Shown here: one piece after another, positions 25,498-36,970 of the stretch
Numbering within the stretch: the first letter of the stretch is position 1
Layout: each line of letters opens with the position of its first letter
Origin: Cryptomeria japonica
Lineage: Eukaryota; Streptophyta; Pinopsida; Cupressales; Cupressaceae
Assembly: GCF_030272615.1 (NCBI RefSeq)
Contig: NC_081412.1
Span: 691,804,083 to 691,868,082, forward strand
DNA length: 64,000 bases
Reading direction: 5' to 3'
The notes under the pieces: generated by a model
The model's input: only the letters and a program-made list of their open reading frames with translations
The model's database searches: none
What the model was told of the DNA's origin: nothing
Made by a program: the position numbers and the translations under genes

Positions 25498-27444
25498 TCA
25501 AGTATGACTATCCCCTGATGGAGATGGTCTCACTCCAAATGCACCCGCCCCTGGATCTCCAGGAGGGTCCTGTCTCGGTGGCCCCGTAACACCTCAACTC
25601 TCAGACCGTGACCCAGTAGCTTGAGATTGGTTGGATCTCGACTGCATAAAGCTTTGTACTCACCGGTCCCTAGGTACTGTCGCCTCATAGTGCCGCCTGT
25701 AATACTCCACCTCCTGGGCTCTCAGCGCCAACTCTCTCAGGGAGTCTCTCATAGGACCACCCACCGCTGCTCTCTGCATGCTGGACACCACCTCCTCCGC
25801 TCGTCCCCGCCGCTCTACCTCGATATCTCACTCAGTGGTCAACTGAGAAATTTGCCATTGATAGGTCAAAATTTTTGCCTGCAGCTGCTGGATAGTAATC
25901 TATAAGGTCTGTATCTGGGCATCCTCCATATGACCTAGGACTCGAACCCGTAACGGAACCTATGCTGGAGAAACCCCTCCCACTTGGCCTGTCCTCGGTG
26001 CTGGAGGTGGGAGCACATCTGTCCTCCTCCTCTGAGCTGGTCACATAGCCTCCTCTGTACCACCCATTGCAGCTAGCACCTCCCCCACTCTCCCCTCTCC
26101 ACTGGCTCCGATCGCCAATCCCCCTCTCCCTCTATCTATCCTCCCCTGTCGCACTGCTCTCTCCACACCCCTATCTCCTCTCCTCACTCTACCTCCCCGC
26201 CTCCCTCTAGCTCCTCTACCTCGTCCATCTCCTCCATCATCCCCATCATCTCCATCATCTCCCGCATCTCCCTCCTCCTCATCTGAATCAAAGGCTGGCC
26301 TCATCTCCTCAGGATCAGAAATCCTGGCCACCACCCACATAGCAAACATTCGAGCAAACTCATCTGTCATACCCGCATTCTGAATCTCCGAGGCATAGTC
26401 CCATATCTGCGCAGCCAACCCCACAAACTCCTCCACCACCATGGCACTATCAATGGTCGGCCCCCAATCAGCCACATCTTGCTACCGCCATGCATATAGG
26501 CACGCTCCCTGAGGAATACCCTACTGGCACCCGAACTGCCTCAAAACTTGGGTCACCACAAACCGCTCAATCATGAATGGGGTCCTCCCAATCAGGTACC
26601 TGGTCATAAATACAAAAGGCATCTCCAGCCCATCCTCAGCCCACACCTCGCATCCTGTATACGGTCGCCAGGTGACTGTATCAATGTCATCAAGCACTCT
26701 CCTCCAATGCTCTAGTTTGCCCAACTTACGCTGGACAACTAGACCGTTGTATCCATAGGCATATGCACATCCTATGGGCCTGTCCCTATCTACTAGTGGC
26801 CTCGCTGCTGGAATGTGCTCCCAGCACCATACCTGTAATAAAGTCACGCCAGCTGACAAACTGCCGTAACCAAGGTATACTACCTCATTCAGACCCCTGT
26901 ATAAATGAGCCAACATAGCTGACCCCCATGCAAACCTCCAGCCCTGAGTAACCATCTCCTCCAAAACCAGCCCCCATCCCACCGAGAATCCCTTTGACCT
27001 GCGATCAGGACAAAGGAATCCACCAATGAACCCTGCTAGTACAGATGGTAGTGGTGCATAGTCTAGGTCCAAAAACTCCTGCCATGGGATCTCATAGCCA
27101 CAGACAGTATCATCCTGGAAAATGTGGCTCAGTGCCTCTGTGCCACCCTCCTCTGACTGCTCATATGGTAGTAGTGCCCTTACTACCGGGATGCGCAGGA
27201 TCCTGTAACAGTCCTCTGGTGTGACTATCATCTCTCCCGTGGCAAAATGGAAGGTGTTCGTATCATTGTGCCACCTCTCCGCCAGTGCAGTCAGTAGCCC
27301 CCGGTTCACAGTGAACCGAGGCATATCCAAGAGAGAAGTCAATCCACATCTCTCAATAATATCAAGATCAGCCTACGACAACCGCGGTATCAATGTCCAC
27401 GGTCTGGGAAATCTCTCCCGCGACTGAACCACACCCAATCGCTC

Positions 27445-28485
27445 CTGTCAAACAAACAAAACAAATTCAATATCAGTTTCCACATCAAAACAAAGATATC
27501 AAAATCAAACTCACATCAACAACATGAAACAATTTGCTCATCTACATCAAAGTTCAAAATCCTATCATTTCATATCAACTTGTAAAACAACTCAAGATCT
27601 CAAAAACCATATCAAAACTTGTAATACAACTCAAGTCTCCACAATCACATAAACTTGTAAAACAACTCAAGTTTCCCACCCATATTAGCTTGTAACACAA
27701 CTCAAGTTTCCAACCCATATTGGCTTGTAACACAACTCAGGCTTCACACATTGAACTTGAAACAGAACACGCAAAACAAATCATATTTTGATCAACACAA
27801 CACATTGATATCTACACATAACTTGAAATATCACAAATCAAAACAAGTTATATCAACACTCATCTTGGACAAACACATAAAAACATGACAGACAGACCAA
27901 AACAAATTTTCAAATTGGCTCATCTCGCAAAATTTTTCCAGATGCGCTAAAACAGATACCCAATGCGCTAAAAAGCCCCCACGCGCTAGGCTATCTTTCC
28001 TATGCGCTATTCTTTCTACCCTATGCGCTAGATTGACTCTACGCGCTAATCTTTTCCCCCCACGTGCCACCTAACCTACCCTATGCGCTAGACTGACTCT
28101 ATGCGCTAATCTACACCTTCTAGGTGCTACCTGTTTGGCCCTATGCGCTAGGTTAACCCTACGTGCTAAAACCCCTTACCTATGCGAACCCTTGCGACCT
28201 CTATGCACTAGGTCTACCCTACGTGCTAACCTATTGACCCGACGTGCTACCCGACGGCTGCCATGCGCTATTCTACCTATATGCGCTAACATATTTTTGC
28301 TATGCGCTATCCTATCTATTTCGGCCGTGACCCCTAAAATTCGACTCAGTGTACTACTTCAAACTTTGTATGCGCTAATCTACGCCCTAGATGTGCTAAA
28401 ACATTAAACCCGAACTTTGAAAATCAAAAATCGACTAAAAATGATAAAATGAAAAGTCAAAAAAGGGTCAAAAATGTTGACTTAC
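27445..28485 (-). other. Intron of the antisense gene
   Basis: This 1,041-bp phase-0 intron has donor GTAAGT (28485-28480), acceptor TTTGTTTGACAG (ending 27445) and a branch-like CTGAT about 30 bp before it. It contains the inverted AGCGCAT array (27945-28395) and, nearer exon 2, loose CTTGTAA/CACAACTC repeats (27570-27740). The splice prediction is supported by phase continuity and by loss of the open frame upstream of the acceptor. Confidence 0.75.
27945..28395 (-). repeat. AGCGCAT motif array C (inverted)
   Basis: About eleven exact ATGCGCT copies (AGCGCAT on the minus strand), plus ACGCGCT, ACGTGCT and ATGCACT variants, occur in 450 bp with 20-30 bp variable spacers. It sits in the antisense intron, so it has the same sense relative to the antisense transcript as arrays A and B have to the gag transcript. 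Confidence 0.88.
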
Positions 28486-28633
28486 TAGTGGTCCACGCGA
28501 TGCAGGTCTCCGGTACCTCTGAACGCGCTCGAAACGGTGTCTATGATAAGGAATAGGCATTTTCTCTGTAGACCAAATTCTCTTTCTTCAAAGTCAACAA
28601 AGCACAAATGAATCTAATTCAAGCTCTTTTTCC

Positions 28634-28641
28634 CTTTTATA
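28634..28641 (-). promoter_or_regulatory. TATA box of the antisense gene
   Basis: The minus strand reads CTCTTATAAAAGGG, a strong TATA box 74 bp upstream of the exon 1 ATG, giving a predicted start near 28605. An AACCCTAA (telo-box-like) word lies 15-25 bp further upstream (28656-28664). It is independent of the LTR promoter and points the other way. Confidence 0.65.
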
Positions 28642-28881
28642 AGAGGAAAATGAAATTAGGGTTAGCCGAAGGGACCTGTAATATGGTCGCAGTCTCCCCT
28701 ATACCATAACATTTGTAACTTATCGGGAGATGAATCAATTTCACCACATTTCTCATCACACATCAAATCAAATCTGGGGCACGACTGGCAAATCAAAAGA
28801 GCGACACAAAAATTGCATTTGACCATAAATCATGATAAAGCATTATTTTCTTTGAAATAACATGTGCACACACGTCACTTC

Positions 28882-28895
28882 AAAGAGGGGCGAAA
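28882..28895 (+). other. Polypurine tract of Tat-like element
   Basis: AAAGAGGGGCGAAA directly precedes the right LTR (TGTAGATG at 28896). Position and composition are those of the plus-strand primer. Confidence 0.85.
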
Positions 28896-30368
28896 TGTAG
28901 ATGTATAAAAATGACCATATTCCTAAATGAATATTTTATGTTCATTTCTCTATTTGATTAAATCCAATTTAATTAAATTATCCACATTCTTCTATTTTAT
29001 TAAGTAAATTACTCAATTTATTTAAATAAAATTCACTATACCCATTTAATGAATAAATCATTTTATTCAATTAAATCCCCCCTATCCACTTTTAATTAAA
29101 TTCAAATTTAATTAAATAGTTATCTTAAATTAAATAAATCTAATTTATTTAATTTCCCCAAATTGCAACCAAATTGAATTAAATTACTTTATTTCAATTA
29201 AATCCTATTATCCCTCCATCCACTTGCAAAATCCCAAACCCCTTTCTAATCCCTTCTAGAATCTTCTAATTGCTTCTAATTAACCTAACTAAACTTTGTC
29301 ACATCCCTAAGCAAAGGGAAGTCACTTCTCAAAACCTCAAAGTCTTTGATAACCATTAAAGGCTTCAAGTCTTCAACCACTAAATTCCTCAAAGTCTTTG
29401 ATAACCATTGAAGGCTTTCAACCTTCAACCACTTAATCCCCAAAGTCTCCAATAACCATTAATGGTTAACTCAAACCCTCCTACATGGTTAAAACATTTG
29501 TTTTGACTCAACCTTCATCCAACCCAAGGGTCTCATCAGGCCTTTAATGCTTTGACCATGATTATCTCTTAAACATTTGCACAAAGGTTTATCCTTGGAT
29601 TAATTCTTAATCCAATGGGTAATCCTAATTTAAGCTTGACCCTTAGCCTCTAGATAACCATGAGGTCTTCTTAGGCATTCAATGTCTCCAACCCCTTCTC
29701 TCAATCCAACCCTATGTTGACACTTGTCACCATTTCATTGGTGCCAATTACAAACATGGATCCCCAAGTTTCAAACTCAACCCTTGATTAAACTATTCAA
29801 TCCTGACCATCCATTGCCCTATTCTTGCTATAAATAGAGCTCTCATTCCTCCATAACAATCATCCTTCAAATTTGTAGCATCACACTTATGCTCAAATAC
29901 ATTCAAGCTTTCTTATATCATTTTATGCTCATCATTTTAGCCTCTTTTAAATCAGGAATTAGACTAAATATGCATGTTTAGAATAATTTCTTTATCATTT
30001 TAGTTCAATCATAGACTAAATATACTATGCTAGGATAGTATTCATACTAACCTTGTCATCTTATCATCTAGTTTATTGCATTTCTAGAATCATACATAGG
30101 TTAGAATACCTTTCATTCTAAAATCTATCAAAGCATCCCTCGTTCTTGCATTTGTCATCCCTAAACCATTTTGCTTAATGATTTGAGAGCAAAAACATTG
30201 GTTTGAGGGACATTGTGAAATAGAGAACCATGGGACCCACCTTGGGAAGCTGAGTAATATGTCATTACTCCATAGCTTGCACCAAGAAGTCATGTGTGTG
30301 TGTGTGGACTAGTAATCTAACAATATTTTCACATATTAAGTTTTATCAGCCCACTTTTCCCGCATACA
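28896..30368 (+). repeat. 3' LTR of Tat-like gypsy element
   Basis: A 1473-bp copy of the left LTR with about 18 substitutions read by eye, an 8-bp gap near 29290 and one extra GT near 30300. Its TATA box is at 29829-29836. It ends GCATACA before GGTGC, the altered target duplication. Confidence 0.95.
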
Positions 30369-30373
30369 GGTGC

Positions 30374-30422
30374 ATTTAGTAGGTGTTGACATCAATGACA
30401 AAACCATACCAAAATACCAACA
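30374..30422 (-). repeat. 5' LTR of Sirevirus-like copia, remaining part
   Basis: ATTTAGTAGGTGTTGAC...ACCAACA is the last 49 bp of the copia LTR, displaced by the Tat-like insertion. It matches 6930-6978. It is followed by CATGT (30423-30427), then the CT-rich array. Confidence 0.92.
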
Positions 30423-30427
30423 CATGT

Positions 30428-31120
30428 TCACCTTTGTATCCTCCTCATCCTCCTTATGGCCTTTTACCTCCATTTCCCTCTATGTCGTTTATACCCAAGT
30501 CTCTCATTCCCTTCATATTTACCTCTCTATCCCCTCCACCCTCCTTAAACCTCAGTACCTATATCTCCCCTCTAGACCTCTCAACTCCCTTCCCTTCTAT
30601 GCCCTCTATCACCAAGTCTCTTATTCCCTTTGAATGATAACCTCTATATCCCCCCCAACATCCTTAAACCCCCATATCACCCCTCTCTCCCCTCTAGGTT
30701 TCATACCTCTCAAACTATATCTCAATAGTTAAATCTCCCTATATTGACCCATCTTTATCTCTCTTCCCTCGTAGTTCCATCTCTCTCTATGAACTAGATC
30801 TCATATTCTCTCTCTCCCCTTACCTCTTCTCTCTCTTCATTCTTATAGATTCGTACTCTTCTTTATACCTCCCCTCTCTAGCTCTCACAATTCCCTTATT
30901 CCCCTATCCCTCTCTATCTCCCTCTCCATCCTTACACCCATCTAATTCCCTCTCTCACCTCTTTCCCCCAGTTTCTTCCTCACTCTCTCCTCTCTCGAGG
31001 TATCTCCCACACTTTCTTCATGCTTACCTCTCTATCACCCCCAACCTTCCTTAAACCCCAATCTCACATCTCTCTCCCCTTTGTGCCTCTCACCTCCGTT
31101 CCCCTCTACATGTCCTTTAT

Positions 31121-31197
<77 letters not shown>

Positions 31198-32290
31198 AGC
31201 CTCTTAGGTCTCCCTTCCCCTCTATGTCCGTTATTCCCAAGTATCTCGTTCCCTTCATGTTACTTTTGTGTCCCCCTCATCCTCCTTATGGCCTTTTACT
31301 TCCCTTCCCCTCTATGTCCTTTATACCCAAGTCTCTCATTCCCTTCATGTTTACCTCTATATCCCCTCCACCCTCCTTAAAAATCAATACCTATCTCTCC
31401 CCTATAGACCTCTCAACTCTCTTCTCTTATATGCCCTTTATCACCAAGTCTCTTAGTCCCTTTGAATGTTTACCTCTATATCCTTTCCACCATCCTTAAA
31501 CCCCCATATCACCACTCTCTCCCCTCTAGGTTTCTCACCTTTGAATATCTCCCACTATTTAAATCTTTCTAAATTGGCCCATCTTTATCTCCCTTCCCTC
31601 GTAGTTTCATCTCTTTGTCCCTCCCCTCTCTAGCTCTCAATTCCCTTATTCCCCTATCCCTCTCTATCTCCCTCTCCATCCTTACACCCATCTAATTCCC
31701 TCTCTCACCTCTTTCCCTCAGTTTTTCCTCACTCCCTCCTCTCTCTAGGTCTCTCCCGCAGTTTCTTAATGCTTACCTCTCTATTCCCCACAACCTTCCT
31801 TAAACCCCCATCTCACATCTTTGTCCCCTTTGTGCCTCGCACCTCCCTTCCCCTCTACATGTCCTTTATCCCACCTCTCTCTCTCTCTCTCTCCTCTAAG
31901 CCTCTCGGCTCTCCCTTCCCCTCTATGCCCTTTATCCCCAAGTATCTTATTCCCTTCATGTTTACCTTTGTATCCCCCTCATCCTCCTTGTGGCTTTTTA
32001 CCTCCCTTCCCCTCTATGTCCTTTATACCCAAATCTTTCAACCTAACTTTCTTACTCACACCCTTCCATCTCTAGGTTTGTCCCTCACTTTCTTCCTCAC
32101 TCTCTCCTTTCCCTAGGTATCTCCCTTGCTTTCTTCCCGATTCCTTCCCCTCTCTAGGTATCTCCATTCCCTCCTTACCCCTATCTCTAACTCTCCTACA
32201 ATCCCTCATTCTCTCTCTCTTTGTTCTTGTATCCCTCCTCTTCTTTCTCTCTCCTTCTATAAGTGTCACACCCCCTTTATTCCCCCCCTC
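30428..32290 (+). repeat. CT-rich ~120-bp minisatellite, right block, with (CT)n
   Basis: This continues the array cut at 5919. TTCATRTTTACCTCT phrases recur at 30513, 31345 and 31957. A pure (CT)n tract of about 70 bp lies near 31121-31194, with a shorter one near 31870. The TAGTTCCATCTCTCTCTATGAAC marker near 30772 and 31600 shows the higher-order unit (about 0.8-1 kb). Reading frames such as 31020-31499 are low-complexity artefacts. Confidence 0.85.
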
Positions 32291-33420
32291 CCTCCATATC
32301 TCACCCTCCATCCTCACCTCATATGGTCTAGCATATCGGGTTATAGGGTCTATGGTTATTGTATAGGGTCGAGGATTTAACATATTGGGTCATATGATCT
32401 AGGGTATTTGTTATAGGTTTTAAATGGTTTAATTTTTATGGTTGTGGCTATCAAACTATAGGGTATAGAGTATAGATTATAGGTTTAAGGGTATTGGTTA
32501 CATGGTTTATAGTATTTGACATATACTTGACTTTTTGGAGTATTTGTATAGAGTTTGGAGTTTTAATTGAGGCCAAAAGGCTTATGGGTGAGGGTCATGT
32601 GTCTCTCACTTTTCACCTCCCTTCTCTCTTTTTGTTTTCCTCTTATCACTCTCGAAAATGTTTCCAAATTTATCAAATGTTAAAAAAATTCAATGGAAGT
32701 CATTTGGCTAGCACCAAATATGTCTAGCGCCATATTTGGCACTAGCCAAATGAGCTGCACTAAAATATGTTATATGGGACCCTTGACCCGTGATCCAAGC
32801 CCACATTCTCTCATTTTGTCTTCTTTCTGCGCATTATCAGAACAAAAAATGCTTTTTGCATGGTGTTGACATTTTATGCAAGGTTATTTTATACATTTCA
32901 TCAGCTCACCACCACCTTTTTTTTCATTTGGCAACGTTGAAGAGGAAGAACGTAGTTTTTTTTATCAAATTTGAATAATTGAGGTAATATTTTCTTGTTT
33001 TTAGAATTCAAATACTTATTAAGTGTTATTTTGTTTAAATGTTAGAATAAAAGTGTTTTGTCAAAATTGATTATAATCCTATTAGATTTACATTAGATTT
33101 AACAATGCATTTGAAGGAAGTTGCATAAGAAAATTATTTGTATAGTGGTTTAAACAAAATTTTCAATTTCATACATCCTTTTTAAGATCTTATGAAATAA
33201 TTTTAAAAAGGAATACATGAAATAATTTTAATTTCATATATCCATTTTAACATATGCATAATTAGGACAGTCATAGATGCATTAGGAGTGTCCTAACATA
33301 ATTAGGACAATCATAGATGCATTAGGACTGCCCCTTATTCCTCTTGAAATCTTTTTATTAAATAACTTTATTCTCTTTTATGTCCATGTACATGTAGAAA
33401 TCATCATCATGCTGAGGTAA
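32291..33420. other. Noncoding spacer upstream of the transposase pseudogene
   Basis: No gene is supported. 32330-32510 is a T/G-rich stretch of loose TATAGGGT-like repeats. Palindromes of the ATTTGG..CCAAAT type occur at 32698-32750, matching those at 3830-3965. 33100-33330 is AT-rich with two copies of ATTAGGAC(A/T)(A/G)TC. The transposase promoter may lie here, but no confident TATA box was picked. Confidence 0.4.
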
Positions 33421-34309
33421 CAACCAAAAAATGTAACACTGGAAGACCGTGAAGCTAAGAATGCAAAAAAAAGAGAAGGAATGAAGCAATTTCATGAAGC
33501 AAGGAAATTGAATACCATAGAAGAAGAGGTTCCAATTGAAGAGGAACATGAAATATTCATCAAATCTAAGAGAGACAAAATTGGCCACACAAAGGCAACG
33601 GATGCAAAACCTTCGTACAATGAGACAATTGAATTCCAAGGTTAAGAGCATGCCATCTACCACAATTCAAGTTGAAGGCACCCCATCTCTTACATCTCAA
33701 GTTGAAGGCACAACATCTCATATTGAATGCACTCCCTCTATGACATTTGATGTTGCAAGTACTTCACAATTAACATCAGGTATTGGAGCTACACCATCTT
33801 GTACACCTCAATTTCAAGGTATGTCATCATTTTCATCTCCGATTGAAGGTATGCCACCTATCCCTAATGTTGTTGACATAGTTTGAGAACACCTCCTATA
33901 TTTTTTCATAGAAAGCCTAAGTATTTGATTGATATTAATTCTAATGTTTTCAAACCAATGGTTGAAAATATTCCGAAGCATACTTGTCAAAGACATGCTA
34001 ACCAGATATGAAAAATATTTTTTGAGCCTTTAAATGAGATGGGAAGATGTCAACTATTTGTTGAAATGATGAGAAATCTGAAATTTAGGCCCATAATGAA
34101 GATTCTTGGGCTAAGAACATCGATTGAATCAAGCATCAAATCTATTGTGAAGAATATGATGAATGCATATGATACTCTTGGTTCTAACTCACACACAAAA
34201 GATAGTAATGCCACACAACGTGTCATTCCATAAACAATTGTAAGCACTCAAACTAAGAAAGCTTGCCTCATTAGAAAGACAAGTAAAGAATTTAAGCAGT
34301 GATTTTTTT

Positions 34310-35130
34310 AGTGGCTAATATTCGCCAATTGGCTATTTTTTAAAATTTGGAAATCAAAATTTGGCTAATAGTTCAAGTTTTAAGGTAACCTAAATCGCCA
34401 CATTTTACAAAATTTTATTTTAGTCTTATTTAAATCACCAGAGAATTTACTTTATTAAATTTTTGAACTCAAAGATTCACCAAAATATTCGATACATGGT
34501 TGGATCAGATTCGCCAAAATTTTTATTTATTGTAAAAAAATAAATTAATTCACCAATAATACATCATAATATTAGTTACTTTAGGGTTCTACCAACAATC
34601 TTTAGCTTCCACCACTCATTCAAAATATAATCTAATGACCATCATTGCACCATGAGGTAAACTATACCTACAAGTTGTAATGCTCATGGGAGTTGAGTTT
34701 ATTTTCAATTGTTGGCCTCAATAGAAATCAATGGTATAAAAAAAAATTTGGGCCCCATGAGTATTACAAATTTTAAGTACATTTTATCTGACGAAATACA
34801 AATAGGGCTATTATATTAATTTAGATTAAAGCTAGTAGCTAAATAAAGTAGTGTTTACCCTTTAAACTCATTAATGATTTCCACCTTAAGCATCTACTTT
34901 TCTATAAGAATTTATTTTTTCTAATGAAATTATTTGCAATAGTAATTGATGCATACTTGTGTTATTTTCTAAGATTGGCCAAGATTTTCTACCAAAAAAA
35001 CATTTATGTAAAAAAATTCGCTAATAAAATTAATATTTTTCTTTTAAAAGATGAAAGATTCGCCAATAAAAATTATTTTTTTAATCCAAAATAAATAAAA
35101 ATTCAACAATATTTTATATCTTTCTTTGAG
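34310..35130. other. AT-rich intron or insertion with TTCGCCAA words
   Basis: The stretch interrupts the transposase gene. It repeats variants of ATTCGCCAATAAAA and ATTCACCAA at irregular spacing (for example near 34325, 34510, 34550, 35020 and 35050). It starts with the near-palindrome GCTAATATTCGCCAATTGGC. It could be an intron, or a small inserted element; no clear TSD was found. Confidence 0.4.
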
Positions 35131-36888
35131 GGGGGGTTTCTTAAAGTTATCACTAAATTGAAGATAAGTAGACAAACTCTAATGAGAGCTATTGCAAGGT
35201 GACAAAGAGTGGAGGATCCATATAACAATGAGTTATGGGCATTTTCCGGTAGATTACCATGGAAAGATAAAGCAATTGTTGAAGACTTGAGATCCCTAAT
35301 TGAAGATTTTTGGAAGAATAACACAAGGGTCTCTCCAAATAAAAAATATGTTGTAAGAAGGAGGATTGGTAGTAAAATCCATGATCCACATCTGAAACAT
35401 TTTTTGGATATGACTCAAACACAATTTTTTGCCAAGTTTCAACATATGTATCCTCAAATTAAAATTAGTCAAAGATTATTTGAATGGTAAAGCCTTTTTA
35501 TGTCAAAATAAATCACACATGCACAACTTGTTGTTGTAGAGTACATATCAAATTTTCTAACCATTATGATTTTTATCAACACATATATATAGATTTGCAT
35601 GCTAACAATGTTTTGCAAGAATGCAACATAAATGGTCCACCGACATCTTCAAGGGAATTCATATCTAGCATCTTATGTGAAAGAGTAGATGGTCAACTAT
35701 ATTACAATAAATGTTGCTTGGATGGCACATGTGTTCATTGTGGTGGATTGCGACATTTACAAATGTGTCAACATATTGATATTGGGCAAGAAATTGGTAA
35801 TGAATTAGTGAAATTTAGAAAATATAAGACAGTGGCCTACATGTTGAAAGATGCAAAAGAAGTAAAAAGGTGTGAATTGGTTAGTGAGAATATTCCAGTG
35901 TATTAGTTTATGGGCATCTTTCATGAGAATATAGTGTATGAGTATGCAAGGCATAACCATCGATCTCGTTGGTTGGACTCACAATTTAAGTTATACAAGG
36001 ACACATTTCCACTTCATACAATCATTTCAATTGTTGACTTTGCAGAGAACTACACACTACAACTACAGAGTGAGGTATAATCGCAATATTAAAACTCCAC
36101 ACAAGTTGCTATATTTGTGCATATAGCCTTCATTCATGCACATGATAGTATGGAAGAGGAAAAGAAGATATTGAGGGAGTATAATTTTTACATCAATGAT
36201 GATCACTCACACTCTACAGAGTTTGTGCAAGGTTGTTTTCAGATATTATACGATGATTTGGCTAGCCGAGGCATATCATTTCATCAACATATCATATGGT
36301 TAGATAATTGTGCATCGCAATTTAAGAGCTATTGGATGTTTTATTGGTTGAGTAGGATGCATATGTTGACTGCTATTCAACATATGTGGAATTTCTCTAA
36401 GGCTGGGCATGGAAAAGGAGAGCACGATGGTGCAGGAGCATGTATTAAAAGAGCTTTAGCACGAGAAGAGTTAAAGTACAAAGAGAATGCAAACTTGATA
36501 GATGAAAAATCAATTGGTCAATGGTGCAATGGTACAATTGGTCCAGGTAATCAAGGTAAGTCTTCAGTTCGCAAATTTTTTTGGTTGGTAGATGATACTA
36601 ACATTGCAAAATTTGAAGATTGTTTTACATTGACAGAATCGAGTGAGCTACACTCTTTCAAAAGCTCTAATGCAGGTTCATGGACTATCCATAAGCGATA
36701 GATGGCATGCTATTGTTCTTCATGTAGAGATGGTGCCTATAATGAGTGTGAGTCAAAGGAGTGGGTGGACGAATGGTGTATAAGGTCTCTAATCCCACAT
36801 GAGACATATTGACCTCCGAGTTCACTACAACTCACATAGATAGAAGCATCAGTTAACTTTGACCATGTGTTAAATTTAGTCCAACCAG

Positions 36889-36970
36889 GTAAATTATCCA
36901 CATGCAAATTTTTGTACTTTAATATTTTAGCTTAGTTGTTGGTTAAATTCTTTTCACTTTATCATTGTAG
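36889..36970 (+). other. 82-bp intron in transposase pseudogene
   Basis: CCAACCAG precedes GTAAATTATCC (donor), and a T-rich tract ends ATTGTAG before GGCCTGTTTATGCAG (acceptor). The downstream exon is open from 36971 through 37356 and starts GPVYAVIAAEDNEEG in frame. Confidence 0.6.

Larger units (their letters stand above)
25498..28560 (-). pseudogene. Antisense two-exon gene, plant-mobile-domain protein, in Tat element
   Basis: Exon 1 is 28560-28486: ATG then 25 complete codons (MPIPYHRHRFERV...), ending CTA before a perfect GTAAGT donor. Exon 2 starts at 27444 after a T-rich TTTGACAG acceptor and runs in the same phase to TGA at 25498-25500, about 649 codons. Its first 300 residues resemble the plant mobile domain (LDMPRFTVNRGLLTALAERW, FLDLDYAPLPSVLAGFIGG, WCWEHIP). 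Next come an acidic Asp/Gly stretch, an Arg/Gly-rich basic stretch (near 26160-26280) and a predicted coiled coil with IQQLQAKI (near 25880). Nine or so stops, including 26521, fit CAG-to-TAG or CGA-to-TGA. Plant mobile domains are known in antisense ORFs of Tat elements; their role is unknown. Confidence 0.82.
12548..30368 (+). mobile_element. Ty3/gypsy retrotransposon of the Tat type with antisense gene
   Basis: A 17.8-kb plus-strand element bounded by TGTAGACGTA at 12548 and GCATACA at 30368. GGTGT (12543-12547) and GGTGC (30369-30373) form the target duplication with one later change. The copia LTR reads through when it is removed. Order: LTR, tRNA-Lys-type primer site, 3.1-kb leader with motif arrays, gag-protease, RT, two RNase H domains, integrase with a GPY/F tail, then 4.6 kb of 3' region containing an antisense gene, polypurine tract and LTR. 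The second RNase H before integrase and the antisense plant-mobile-domain ORF are hallmarks of the Tat lineage. LTRs differ at about 18 sites (near 1.2%), so it is the youngest LTR element here, yet its pol is full of nonsense codons. Confidence 0.93.
5920..30422 (-). mobile_element. Ty1/copia retrotransposon, Sirevirus-like, split by a gypsy insertion
   Basis: A minus-strand LTR element bounded by TG...CA ends with CATGT duplicated at 5915-5919 and 30423-30427. The flanking CT-rich phrase is continuous once the element is removed, which confirms the ends. LTRs are 1059 bp (left) and about 1052 bp (right, interrupted at 12547 by the Tat-like element). The internal part has an initiator-Met primer site, gag, protease, integrase, RT and RNase H in copia order. 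The integrase tail and several tract-like AAAGGGGGAG copies before the 3' LTR suggest the Sirevirus/Maximus lineage. About 44 LTR differences by eye (near 4%) plus frameshifts show it is old and inactive. Confidence 0.9.

Noticed and set aside
25621-27427. Plus-strand open frames within the antisense gene region
   Set aside because: They are shadows of the antisense mobile-domain ORF, which has the coherent motifs and splice signals.
31020-31499. A 159-codon open frame across (CT)n
   Set aside because: Same low-complexity effect; it translates the (CT)n tract as alternating Leu-Ser.
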